Positions 1 to 9,476 of a stretch of 64,000 bases of DNA are shown in pieces. Below the pieces are notes generated by a model. The model searched no databases. It was given only the letters and a program-made list of their open reading frames with translations, and had not been told where the DNA came from. The stretch's first letter is position 1; each line of letters starts with the position of its first letter. The position numbers and the translations under genes are program-made. This DNA comes from Henricia sp. BOLD:AAB3569 (Eukaryota > Echinodermata > Asteroidea > Spinulosida > Echinasteridae): NCBI GenBank assembly GCA_037783545.1, contig JBBELK010000298.1:1612001-1676000 (forward strand), read 5' to 3'.

Positions 1-229
1 TATATAAACAAATAATGAATGTTTTAATTTGTGCAATAGAAGGAATATTTTCATTTGGTGAAAGATGGAATATGTTCCATTCGACTTGGCTTCACCTCGT
101 TGAATGGCACATTCAATCTTTCACCTCATGAAAATACTCCTCCCATTGCACTCATAAACATTCATTATTTGTATACTGTTTACCGTATTATTATTATCCT
201 TGGTAGGGGGCATGTCTGGGAGGAGGGGT
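1..229. other. SBDS intron 1 sequence, nothing recognised
   Basis: AT-rich sequence with no exon match to the expected SBDS N-terminus (the FTPTNQIRLTN region). The open frame beginning at 55 runs into a SINE and is not coding. Confidence 0.5.
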
Positions 230-560
230 GGGAGGTAGTAGAAGCATTTGTGAGTCCGTACGATTGTTATGGTCATGGTGGTATGTGGTTATTTTATGGT
301 ACCTGTGCCCTTGAGCAAGGCACTTGCAAGGCACTTACTTCTCTCCACCCAGGAATAAATGGGTACCTGCGAGTGGGAGGGTACCGAATGTCAATGTATT
401 TGATTAGCCATCGATCGAGTGCCTAAAAGGCAGCTGGGACTGTATACTCCTTAGTGAGCCGAGATATGGAGTGATTTAATGGAGCCCTATGATCAGGGGT
501 AATAATGTAGGTGCCTTGATTGGGGTTTTCTGTGGTACAAGTCAATATCATTATCATTGT
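230..560 (+). repeat. tRNA-derived SINE, 5'-truncated body
   Basis: Shares the body of the full SINE at 42520-42898: a segment on low-numbered cargo of the form 'gggtacctg', then 'tttgattagcc', 'ggagccctatgatcagg' and 'gtaggtgccttgat'. It lacks a clear tRNA-like head. It sits in SBDS intron 1. Confidence 0.7.
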
Positions 561-597
561 ATTAATGAAAAATTAAATTTTTGATTTAAATTTTTAG

Positions 598-727
598 AGA
601 GAAGGATCTTGATGAGGTGCTACAGACTCACACTGTGTTTACGAATGTGTCTAAAGGACAGGGAGCTAAGAGGGAAGATCTGCAGAAAGCCTTCAGCACT
701 GATGACCAGACAGAAATATGCAAACAG
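598..727 (+). CDS. SBDS: SBDS exon 2
   Basis: Acceptor TTTTTAG at 591-597; donor GTGACT at 728. The first base completes a split codon, then 43 codons follow, beginning [11 protein letters not shown] and ending DDQTEICKQ. This is the end of the N-terminal RNA-binding-like FYSH domain. The human gene has the same exon boundary after EICKQ, as I remember it. Confidence 0.95.
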
Positions 728-3092
728 GTGACTGACCCTGAAACTAAACCAGAAAAATTAATATGGTTTCATCGGGATTCGAACCCGAGACCTCTTGACA
801 CACTGGGCAGATGCTCTACCAGCTGAGCTACGAGGCACAGTGGTATACCCCCTTAGGTTTCCCCCAAGACCTCTGACACACCGGGCAGATGCTCCACCAG
901 CTAAGCTATGAGGCACAGTGGTATACTCCATCAGGTTTTCCCTCCCAAGACCTCTGACATACCGAGCAAATTGTGAATGCATTTGTGAAATTTGTTTTTT
1001 ATTTTAACTCTTAAAGATTCTAGCAAAAGGCGAACTTCAAGTCTCTGAGAAAGAACGTCAACAGCAGCACGAGTCCATGTTCCGTGATATTGCTACGATT
1101 GTCGCTGAGAAATGCGTTAATCCCGAGACCAAGCGGCCATATACTGTAGGAATGATTGAACGTGCAATGAAGGATGTGCATATATCGGTCAAGCCAACGA
1201 GAGGAACTAAACAGCAGGTGATGCTAAAACTAATTATCATGGAATTAAGCAAGAAGAAAAAAACAATTATTCAGAATGTTTTTAATTGTCATGAAAAGTC
1301 TCTTAAGATTATAAAGGGAAAAGTGGTGTAGAATCCATACTTTTCCTGACTTTGTGTCCGTGAGCAAGTTACTTTGTCGACGTGATCAGACTCACTCGTG
1401 CAACTGACAGCAACTAGTTGCAAGTACAAGTATTCGACCGCAGCTGGATACAATTAATTGCCAGAAAGTAGAACATGAGCAACTCGCGACAAGTGGAATT
1501 TTTCCAGTTGCCAGTAGTTGCAAGTGCGCGTACATTGACTTTTTTATTAAAGCAACTGATCAATTGCTCCCAGTTGCCGAAGACATTGGGTGCCACTAGT
1601 TGCTTCCAGTTGCAAGGTCGATGTGCACAAGGCTTAAGGCTTTCTGAAATTGGCTGCTGGACTAATTTCATTGTAATAATCAATGTAAAAGGTGTGGCCC
1701 CACATTCCAACCCTAAGGCTGCGTTCGAGCGTGCAGTTCTCGTTACTCGGGAGTAATGCGTGCGCATTGCACTCGGGTCACATCACGCGAACGGCAAGTC
1801 GGCATTCCGCATGCGCGAATGGCAATCAGTGAAGATGGCTGTCTCTTGCCATCACTGCCCAAAAAAAACGCTGTTTTACTGCTCAAAAGAAACTGAGGAA
1901 ATACAGGCCGTAAGTCGTGAGAACCTTTGATGCCGTCCAAAACAAACCTTAGTGAGTTGTTGTTTCAGTTATCGAGTTGACACGTTGAGCAAATTCACCA
2001 AAAATCCAACCTATATCCCGCCATCTTCGCACAAATCACATGGCATTCGTTGGGAGTAAGAGCACACCCCATTTGTTTGGGAGTACCGAGAGCATACTCT
2101 CACTGACCCGAGTGTCGTTATTCTTGCCGTTCGCGCGCGCGCAGGAGTATAACTCGTGTTAACACGAGTACACGCCCGAACGCAGCCTAATAGTCTTTCT
2201 GTATTGACCTTTGACCTGCAGGCTCTTGATGTCATTAAGAAGTTTAAGGAAACCGAGACGATGCCCATCGACCGAGCTCAGATGAGGTTAAGAATCTTGC
2301 TCCCAGTGAAGGAAGGAAAAAGGATTAAAACCAAACTCAAGGCGTTAATCAAGACGTTAGAAAGAGAGGAATTTGGTGACAATCTGGAACTGGTGAGATG
2401 TGGAGGGAATTCTATTGATTCAAATGAGCTTGAATTGTGGTGTGATCTGAAAAAAACATTTAAAATGGGTTACATTTCTTTTTTGAGTTTCACAGCTTCA
2501 AATGTGAAACTAAAATGCTGAAGATGTGGTTAATTAGATTTGTTTAGTGCAAGCTCCATTTCAGTAGTTACAATCTAATCAAACTTGGGGTATAACGCGA
2601 ATCTGCTTTATGAAGAAATGTGTCCACATCACATTTTTTAACCCCCATTATTCCCATGGGTATTGAGATTTTGACATACTTTTCTCAGTACCATTCAGAG
2701 ATTTCGCATTCTCAATCCATATATTTTCAAGCATAACATCAAGAAACCACCAATGTTTTGTAATCTAATTTATCTGGTTCCATAAAGCAGTGTAATAATT
2801 ACACCGACCTTTTTGCTTCCACGTCCAAATTGGAGATTGTTTCTTCCCATGGATAGTATTTGTGGGATGTATTTTATATGATTAGGTTAGAACGAAGTTC
2901 ATTTTTTGGAAAAATCTGGACAAGCTCCTTTATTATTGACCACTTCACCGTTTTCCCACACAGGTGTGTCTTGTTGATCCAGGGTGCTACCGCGAAATGG
3001 AAGAAATAGTACGAACAAGCACCAAAGGGCAGGGAACGGTAGAGGTCTTGGATCTTAAAGACGTGGAGGAAGGAGATGAAATGTTAGAATAA
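598..3092 (+). CDS. SBDS: SBDS ribosome maturation factor, exons 2-5 (5' partial)
   Basis: SBDS works with the EFL1 GTPase to evict the anti-association factor eIF6 from new 60S ribosomal subunits. Four exons (598-727, 1017-1217, 2222-2392, 2964-3092) join in phase to about 210 codons ending in TAA. Read against my memory of human SBDS they match from the end of the N-terminal FYSH domain ([11 protein letters not shown]) through the three-helix middle domain ([19 protein letters not shown]) to the C-terminal ferredoxin-like domain (LVDPGCYRE; end [10 protein letters not shown]). Exon 1, about 43 residues with the start codon, is not seen in 1-597 and should lie to the left. All introns are GT-AG. 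Introns carry SINE heads (intron 2) and a PIF/Harbinger-type MITE (intron 3). SBDS is convergent with the corepressor sequences on the - strand. A second exon 5 lies at 32817-32945. Confidence 0.95.
766..965 (-). repeat. Two tandem tRNA-like SINE heads (family A)
   Basis: On the - strand the first copy reads GCCTCGTAGCTCAGCTGG, then AGAGCATCTGCCC, then GGTTCGAATCCCG. These are pol III A- and B-box sequences, with a good D arm and T arm. The acceptor ends do not pair and the anticodon arm is broken, so it is not a working tRNA. A second, shorter copy follows in tandem to about 965. The same head recurs near 5110, 6560, 35140, 41560 and 52890. Confidence 0.75.
1017..1217 (+). CDS. SBDS: SBDS exon 3
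   Basis: Acceptor CTTAAAG ends at 1016; donor GTGATG at 1218. Exactly 67 codons, phase 0 at both ends, starting [14 protein letters not shown] and ending RGTKQQ. It encodes most of the middle helical domain, with the highly conserved segment [19 protein letters not shown]. Confidence 0.95.
1380..1660. repeat. AGTTGC/GCAACT-rich palindromic repeat in SBDS intron 3
   Basis: The hexamer AGTTGC or its complement GCAACT recurs about ten times, in both orientations, giving long open frames on both strands (1414-1767 and 1475-1756) that are artefacts of the repeat. It is probably a MITE or a degenerate palindrome. Confidence 0.5.
1717..2187. mobile_element. PIF/Harbinger-type MITE, 471 bp, TSD TAA
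   Basis: Ends are GGCTGCGTTCG and CGAACGCAGCC, flanked by TAA on both sides (1714-1716 and 2188-2190). A 3-bp TWA-like duplication is the PIF/Harbinger signature. The interior matches, in inverted orientation, the element at 44650-45062 inside the corepressor gene. It sits in SBDS intron 3. Confidence 0.8.
2222..2392 (+). CDS. SBDS: SBDS exon 4
   Basis: A pyrimidine-rich acceptor ends CAG at 2221; the donor is GTGAGA at 2393. 57 codons, phase 0, from [10 protein letters not shown] to FGDNLEL. It spans the end of the middle domain and the start of the C-terminal domain ([15 protein letters not shown]). This exon is absent from the second copy of the locus: similarity there starts only downstream, at about 2487. 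Confidence 0.95.
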
Positions 3093-3290
3093 GGAGAAAT
3101 ATGGACAGACCTGATAAAGTGTAGGTCTTGATTCTCCTGGAATATGTGCCTTGGAGACATCTGGAACTGTCTTGGGCATAAAATGTATTCACCAATTCAG
3201 CATAGTGTCCGGAGTACCTCGTTTATGAAGACTTTTCTGACATCTTGATGCCTAATTTTTGTTTTCTAAATAGTCAAACCTGTGTATAAA
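2487..3290. repeat. Duplicated segment 1, left copy (SBDS intron 4 to 3' UTR)
   Basis: Collinear with about 32354-33164. The match begins inside intron 4 (GTTTCACAGCTTCAAAT) and runs through exon 5. The left copy has the empty site (GTGTATAAAGACC near 3285) for the Tc1/mariner-derived insertion in the right copy. The middle of intron 4 (about 2610-2890) is also related to a third, more diverged copy at 58795-59110. Confidence 0.85.
2964..3092 (+). CDS. SBDS: SBDS exon 5 (terminal)
   Basis: Acceptor CCCACACAG ends at 2963. 42 codons plus TAA, starting [14 protein letters not shown] and ending EEGDEMLE, the usual SBDS end. No AATAAA follows closely. The first candidates are near 4376 and 4616, inside DNA that is conserved between the two copies of this region, so the 3' UTR may be long. 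Confidence 0.95.
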   Translation: MCLVDPGCYREMEEIVRTSTKGQGTVEVLDLKDVEEGDEMLE

Positions 3291-3656
3291 GACCATCGTG
3301 CTTTGCTTCCTTTGACCTCAGTGAACCTTGTTTCTATACCGTTATACCCAGCACGATATGGTACAAAGGGACTGGAAGGAATTCCTTGGATGTATGGGGA
3401 ATAATAGAAGGGAGACGAGTACCCTCTGCCACATATCGTGCTGCATATGAATACCGTACCTCAGCTCCTCCGCGTGCCCTAAGATCGCGTAAACAAATCG
3501 GGGACAACCTATACAATGGTTAGTCGTTTACGGGCACAATCCGTGGATGTATATTATGCACAATCCTACTAGTACCCAGGTATTAAGTTGATGCAGCATT
3601 TTGCACGGAACCAGTTTCCTATCCGAAAGTGTTCACACTTTGTTATTGTGCATATG
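3291..3656. other. Left-copy-specific sequence, no gene seen
   Basis: Not shared with the right copy. It contains a loose inverted repeat around CAGCACGATATGG (3350) and CATATCGTGCTGC (3430). No coding potential recognised. Confidence 0.4.
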
Positions 3657-3867
3657 AATTAGGGGTCCAAACGTGTGACATTTGGTGTCCCCCGTTACAC
3701 CTGATATGTGTTATTTTTCGTAAAAAAATCATTAAAATGGCTTTTAAACCATTTTGTATGACTTGTACTCAATCTTTGAGATTTAAAGAATGTGTCCTGA
3801 ATTTACAAAAACAAGATGTAACGGGGGACACCAACACTGGACCCCTAATTTATAGAAAGACCCATAT
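3657..3867. mobile_element. Short MITE with GGGGTCCA ends
   Basis: Inverted ends AATTAGGGGTCCA and TGGACCCCTAATT, with a second inner pair (GTGTCCCCCGTTACA and TGTAACGGGGGACAC). A relative with the same nested ends lies at 59317-59573. No transposase. The 100-codon frame through it is spurious. Confidence 0.7.
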
Positions 3868-3977
3868 GCAATGTTGTGTGATGCCAGGATGTTTAACCAG
3901 TGCTTATCATAGTGGTGAAATTTTTATGTAGAACATGTTGCTCAAGATTTAAAAATTGGAATTTTTAACATTGATTA

Positions 3978-5157
3978 TTTTGAATGGCCCCTAAAACTAA
4001 CTTCATCTAGCAAATTATCAACAGTGCCATACCTTTAATATATCAGTTGGCTTAATGTTGTCACAAAGGAGCTTCAGAATTTTCTTTCTGTTCCAAAAAT
4101 GAGTTGTGCCTTTACGTTCAGTGCATGAATCATTTTCCTGTGGGAGTCTTCGTCACTGCAAGCCATTTTGGATATGTGGTATTCTGTGAACTTTTATAAA
4201 GAAAAACAGTTTTAAACCTAAAGCTCCAACAGTTCTGCTGTATAAGGGGGCAGAGAAAAAAGAATAATCTTGCACTCGGCTTGTGTTAGTAGGTCAATCA
4301 TTGTACAATGCTTACAAAAGATTTTCTCCCTGCTAGCGCACAGTCACTGCAACTGTTGGCATTAGCACAGCAGAAAAATAAATCGGTGACGAGGTATCTA
4401 CAACAATTTCATTACCTTTAATTACCATCAACAAAAAATCTGTACAGTTTTCATCATAATAACCAAAAAATGTTCAGTCCTTACAAAAGAAAAAGGTCTT
4501 GCTGTACCTTAGGCAGACAAAATACATTCACTTTTTGTATATTTTACAGAAATTCAAGAGCTGCAGTTGAAACCGTTTTCCCCAATGCATTGGTTTTTTT
4601 AAACAAAACACTGGAACAAATAAATGTTCGTTGGGAAATTGTAGGTTAATCATTTTCTATCCACCCTATGAATGTTCAAAATCCTTATTCATGAGATTTT
4701 GTTAAATTCTTTTCCACATTAAACCGAGGGCATTTACGTAAACCAAAATGGTCATTATGCCCTCTCTGCATATTAAAACAAAATGGTTCTTAAAGGCAAG
4801 AGAGCTGTCCTATAGAGTTGCTTTTTTTTCAACCCAACAAAATAAGTTGAGAAATAACTAAAATCTATCAACCTTGTTTGAATGTCTTTGACATTTTGTT
4901 TACTTAAAAAGAACAAACACTTAATTTTTTTTTTATGGAGCAACTTAATACAAAAAAAATATAAAATACCACACCATGATAAATAAAAACCCCTGTGGCA
5001 ATAAATGCTTTGTTAATTTTCCGTAATTCAATCGGCAATGCTTGTGTGAATCTCCAAACTTTAAATGAGAGAAAAATCGTATGGGCCTGATCGGGACCCT
5101 AACTCACCAGGCAGATGCTCTACCAGCTGAGCTATGAGGCACAGTGGTTCACTCTCT
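3978..5157. repeat. Duplicated segment 2, left copy (downstream of SBDS)
   Basis: Nearly identical to 33978-35183 over 1.2 kb, with small indels and few substitutions. It is AT-rich and noncoding, probably SBDS 3' UTR and convergent intergenic DNA. It ends in a family A SINE head (5105-5157) at the edge of a truncated MITE. Confidence 0.85.
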
Positions 5158-5480
5158 TAAGAGCAAGAACAGCGCATTGGTTGCACTTACCTCTGTTGCT
5201 TAACCTTGCTTTATGTTGTTGCACTACATGCACCATGGCTGTTGTATCGATAAAGATAAAAATGTATTTCTTCAGGCTAAAAAAAAGTAGAACCACTTTC
5301 GTTTTTTTACAAGCCGAGTGCATGCTCAATAATTTGAACGTATCGCAACGCGCGCATGTGGCATCTTCGAATGAAAGTACGCTGGTGAGTATATTTTACA
5401 CGTGTCCATGTGCGTCTAGTGGTGCGCGCAACTGTTGACCACTAAACATTCCCGGATGTTCTATGCACGGAAAGCAATCA
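5157..5480. mobile_element. 5'-truncated MITE (GATTGCTTTCC family) at a deletion junction
   Basis: Matches the full element at 8460-8888 from the internal AGAGCAAGAA segment to the end ATTCCCGGATGTTC..GGAAAGCAATCAAT. It has lost the other terminus. In the right copy the same flanks are separated by 5.2 kb holding the last two exons of the corepressor, so this truncated element marks the junction of a deletion. Confidence 0.75.
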
Positions 5481-5930
5481 ATAGTTAATATTTAAATTTG
5501 GCTGGAGACTTGAATGCATAGCCTCATCATTCACATTGGGAAATTATTCACGTCCAGGACTTACATGTAATGCCGAATTGGAGGGTTCATGTATAAGTAT
5601 GCAAAATTTTACTTTATGAGTCGACTGGAAAAAAGTGTTAACACTGGTAACAAACACCACATGATTGTTTTTCTGTCTAAGATGGTACATGTACTGAGAA
5701 ATTAACAACTAAAGGTGTTTTTGAACAAATTGTGTACGCACAAATTTTTTACATTGACAAAAATCATGTATGGATTTTAAATGTTTTCTGAAGCATTGTT
5801 GCATCTACGTAGCTGAAATTTCTGAGGGCTAGTTTACCAATACTCTTCTTTCCTGGACTCCGTAAAAAGTTTTATCTTGAAAATGATACATTGGGCCTTT
5901 AAAAGACAACTGATAAATCGTCCAACCCAC

Positions 5931-6438
5931 CTGAAGTGCTTTCTGGTCGCCCCTTGGGTATCTCATCCCTCAAATCAGGATTCGGCATTCCCATTGAAAT
6001 ACTAGGAGGGGGTCGGATAGGTGTACCCCTCATATTAACCATGGGATGCACCCCGAGATGCCCTGAGTTCAACAAATGGTGACCCGTAGTGATGGTATGC
6101 ACTCCTGTAACAGGGCTTGAACCTCTGGGCGGGTGCTTGAAGCGTACGCCGGACGACGTGGGCCATCTGTGCAAATTCACGGCTTGTTGTTGGGTGTAGT
6201 GTTCAGCGGGCGATGTGACTTCTCGCTGTTGTTGCTGCTGCTGCGATTGCGGTGACGCGGTTCGTCTGTCCGTGTGTCCCGGGTGTTGCGTTGAGGGGTG
6301 TGCCTGGGTGGTGTGGGGACTGATGGAGGGGTGGGGACTGATGGAGGGGTGGGGAGGGTGTGGGGAGGGGATTCCTCCGGGGTTGTGCTGGGGGTGCTGG
6401 CCCTGGGGAAGAAACGGCATGTTCACAATCTGTCCACC
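5931..6438 (-). pseudogene. Copy of corepressor exon 17 (orphan exon, frame open)
   Basis: 508 bp against 637 bp for the partner at 40806-41442. The 129-bp difference is exactly 43 codons and the frame stays open throughout. Both splice sites survive: acceptor TTTGACAG and donor CTTCAG|GTGGGT. The encoded Pro/Ser/His/Gln-rich text ([21 protein letters not shown]) matches the partner. The exons that should follow it are missing here and only an exon 16 copy lies upstream, so it is an orphan piece of a duplicated locus, not a complete gene. It could instead be an allelic fragment. Confidence 0.8.
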
Positions 6439-6524
6439 CTGTCAAATTGAAATGGAAAAAAAATCTTGATTAAATACACACAAGAAAACGATGTTAATCT
6501 AAACGACCAAACATGGAATGTTTG

Positions 6525-6640
6525 AACCTAAAACTTCTGACACACTGGTATACTCCCTCAGGCTTTCCCCAAGACCTCCGGCACACTGGGCAGATGCTCT
6601 ACCAGCTGTGCTATAAGGCACAGTGGTGCACTAGACTGGT
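6525..6640 (-). repeat. tRNA-like SINE head (family A), degraded
   Basis: Same family as 766-965; on the - strand CATAGC-like box A is altered (AGCACAGCTGG). It is shared with the right copy at 41525-41640, so it predates the duplication. Confidence 0.6.
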
Positions 6641-6840
6641 TGCGCACACAACCAGTATGACGCGAGTCATAGAGTGCGTGTGTGTGTGTGTTCACGACCA
6701 ACTGAGAAGGAAGAGACGAATTTAGAATAAGTCGCGAACGATCATTTTGAAACTCCTTGTTAAGACCGGCAAAACAAACATGGATTTTCATGTTTTTGTG
6801 GCGGAACTGAAATGTCTTCAGATATGTTTTTTTATATATA

Positions 6841-7406
6841 TACTGAAACGCAAAAGAAACTTACCACTTGTTTAAAATGTAATGAAATTGTAACAGTTCA
6901 AAATAAAACAAACCAACAATTGCTAATTGAAACATTGGCATTTTATTGATGACATGTCAAGTTTTTGATACACCATCTCATCAGTTTGTTCTACAGTAAA
7001 GAACAGAAGAGGGTGCAATGTCAGTCCCCTTTTAATAGCGTGTGTGGCCACCATTGATTTGGATACAGGCAGTGCATCGTCGGCGCATACTGCCTACTAG
7101 TCTTTGGATGGATTGCTGCTGGATTCTGTCCAATTTTGCACTGGCCTTTTCAAAGCCAACATCAAGACATCACGTGCAGCTCATTACAATCATCCCATAC
7201 CCCTTGGCTAATCACCGACAGTAAAAACGGCTGTTCAACAGCTGTGCCATGAAGTGACCATTGAAGGTTCAAGTGACCTTCAGACACCGTTTGGTCCGAC
7301 AGGGAGGACACTATTGTCCACAAATAAGGTCACACATTATTACACGCAATGTTATTGTTGCTATTTAAAGGTTTAAAAGGTGGTAAGTTTATTTTGCGTT
7401 TCAGTA
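6841..7406 (-). mobile_element. Tc1/mariner-derived element, 566 bp, TA target site
   Basis: Ends TACTGAAACGCAAAA and TTTTGCGTTTCAGTA with TA on both sides. On the - strand near 7030-7130 it keeps a Tc1-type transposase C-terminus (QRLVGSMRRRCTACIQ then INGGHTRY, stop). The rest of the transposase is gone. A 679-bp relative lies at 33165-33843. The right copy of this locus has the empty site near 41840. Confidence 0.85.
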
Positions 7407-7554
7407 TATAAAGGTTTTTTTATGTACTTTTGATTTATAATGGTTTTGTTCCTTTAACCCTGATACTCCTCAATCATCCAAAATCAATATGATTTTACAT
7501 ACACCCTAGGGAGTTAGGGTTAAAGAACTACTCTGAAATTGGCGGCATTCCTAC

Positions 7555-7994
7555 CTGTGGGTGAGCTGCATAGGAGAGCAGCTGGTGGTCAATCATGTGT
7601 TGCTGACCAGGGGGAAAGGGTTTGGGCATGGGTGATTCCCACCGTGGGGACAGCCGAGAGTCATTAGCCGAGGTGGATTGAGGGTACTGCAAGGTACGCT
7701 GTCCCATCTGTTGCTGGGGAGTTAATTGGTGTTGAAGTTGCGGCTGTAGCTGTGGCCGCTGCCACTGCTGTAGCTGCTGCCGCAGCGGCTGCTGCCGCAG
7801 CGGCTGCTGCCGCTGCCGCTGCCGCTGCCGCTGCCGCTGCCGCTGCCGCTGCTGCTGCTGTTGCGGAGTTAATTGGTGTTGAAGTAGCTGCTGTAGCTGT
7901 GGCCACTGCCACTGCTGTAGCTGCTGCCGCAGCAGCTGCTGCTGCCGCTGCTGCTGTTGCTGTTGCTGTTGCTGTTTGGCAGTTGCATAATCAC
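7555..7994 (-). pseudogene. Copy of corepressor exon 16 with expanded Gln/Arg repeat (orphan exon, frame open)
   Basis: 440 bp against 296 bp for the partner at 41985-42280, a difference of 144 bp or 48 codons. Splice sites are kept (acceptor CATTGTAG, donor CCACAG|GTAGG). From DYATAKQ the frame is open to the end (LLSYAAHPQ). The pure CAG run of the partner has here become a Q/R/L/P-rich repeat, with the block around CTACAGCAGTGGCAG..CAACACCAATTAACTCC duplicated internally. The poly-Ala and other long frames here are out-of-frame readings of this repeat. Confidence 0.8.
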
Positions 7995-8104
7995 CTACAA
8001 TGACCGCAAATTACAACAAATATAAGCCAAGTTCAGACAAAAAGTGGTCCAGGTTCGTTTCAACTGAAAATTTGGAAATATGTGGAGAGCGAAATCTCAA
8101 AGGT

Positions 8105-8205
8105 CAAAATCAAGGCAGCCGGGCTGTATACTTCCAAGGGAGTGATTTAATGGAGCCCTGTGATCAGGGGTAATAATGTATGCACCTTGATCTGAGATTC
8201 CCTAT
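8105..8205 (+). repeat. SINE tail fragment
   Basis: A short piece of the SINE body (GGAGCCCTGTGATCAGG, ACCTTGATCTGAGATTC), shared with 42415-42500, so it was present before the duplication. Confidence 0.6.
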
Positions 8206-8346
8206 ATAACCCGATTGTTTCTGTATTAAGATACATGGTTCCATTTCTTCCCAACAATCCACAATCTTACTTTCTGTTGCGATATAAGTCCATAAAGTCC
8301 ATTTTTGTTATTAGTAAATTTACAAGAATGTCATGGATCCACAATT

Positions 8347-8888
8347 GATTGCTTTCCGTGACGTAGAACATCCGGGAATGTTCGGTGGTCAACAATCACT
8401 TTTCGACATGCGTGCACACATCGAATGTAGCCTTTCCGCGTCAAACACTTGGTGGCGCCTGTATTGATTGCTTTCCGGCGACGTCACGCCTTCCATCCAC
8501 CATTTTGGTTGGCATTTTTCATGACGCATGTGGCTCGACTGAAAAAGGGGGAAAAAAGAGCAAGAAAAGCGAATTGGTTGCACTTACCTCCGTTGCTTAA
8601 CCTTGCTTTATGTTGTTGCGCCATGGCTGTTGTATCGATAAAGATAAAAACGTATTTCTTTAGGCTAAAAGTCCTGATCAAGTAGAAGCTCTTTCGGGTT
8701 TACAAGCCGACTGCATGCTCAATATTTTAAACGTATCGCAACGCGCGTGTGTGGCATCTTTGAATCAAAGTACGCTGGTGAGTATTTTTTACGCGTGTTC
8801 ATGTGCGTCTACTAGCGCGCGCGTGTACGCGCGTGATTGTTGACCACCGAACATTCCCGGATGTTCTACGTCACGGAAAGCAATCAAT
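8347..8888. mobile_element. Nested MITE, GATTGCTTTCC family
   Basis: An inner element at about 8460-8888 has ends TATTGATTGCTTTCC and GGAAAGCAATCAAT. An outer stretch from 8347 repeats the terminal region ATTGATTGCTTTCCGTG..ATTCCCGG-like sequence in inverted form. A full inverted relative lies at 21247-21656, a truncated one at 5157-5480 and a solo end at 48085-48131. It sits at the right edge of duplicated segment 3. Confidence 0.75.
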
Positions 8889-9026
8889 TGTGAAATGCTC
8901 GAATTGGCCAAGCAGGCTGTACGTGCAAGAAGAATGACCTTGTGTTATTTCAGATGCTGTGACATACAAATACAACATGGTGTGATGGGAAATAGTATAC
9001 AAATATTGACTGCAATGAGGGGCATG

Positions 9027-9134
9027 CCTAAGATTATAGGCCCTCAGTGATCTCGAAGCCATGACTATGCCCCAAGGTGGAAGCCGAGGGGCATAGTCAT
9101 GGCTTCGAGATCACCGAGGGCCTATAATCTTAAC
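9027..9134. repeat. Near-perfect palindrome, about 45-bp arms
   Basis: The arm AAGATTATAGGCCCTC..ATGACTATGCCCC at 9027-9073 is repeated inverted at 9090-9134 with a loop of about 16 bp. This is a small MITE or hairpin-forming element. Confidence 0.75.
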
Positions 9135-9476
9135 CATGACCCGAATAAACAGCAGTCAATATTTGTTTTATATACCGAATGTGTAGATTTTTGGTAGATC
9201 TGGTTGGTTAAAAGTAACGATACACAGTCACAGTCAAGACAGTGGTCCTTCGATTTCGGAAGCTGGTCAACGGAGGAAAAGTTGTATATTTACAGCAAAA
9301 AAATTGTAGCATAATCACCTGGTTTAATTTATGTATATGTGCTTAAATCACAATGCACTATATAAAAATTAACATGTTGTATAGTGTTATCGGCTTCAGC
9401 GAAACATTGTATTCATGGTTAGAATTGGACGGATGCCTGTAAAACCAAAGGAAATCTAAGATTGTTTCAAACTCAC

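Larger units (their letters stand above)
5481..8345. repeat. Duplicated segment 3, left copy (corepressor exon remnants)
   Basis: Collinear with 40373-42502 and 43231-43370. The left copy alone carries a Tc1/mariner-derived insert at 6841-7406. The right copy alone carries a MITE plus SINE at 42503-43230, whose empty site is near 8205 here. The match ends at about 8345, exactly where another GATTGCTTTCC-family MITE begins. Confidence 0.85.

Noticed and set aside
55-426. 123-codon frame as a gene or as SBDS exon 1
   Set aside because: It does not resemble the SBDS N-terminus and overlaps a SINE.
766-836. tRNA gene on the - strand
   Set aside because: D and T arms are good, but the acceptor stem does not pair and the anticodon arm is broken. 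The sequence recurs as a SINE head.
7664-8003. Long poly-alanine open frames on both strands
   Set aside because: They are out-of-frame readings of the CAG/CGG repeat in the NCoR exon 16 copy. The in-frame reading is the Q/R-rich one bounded by splice sites.
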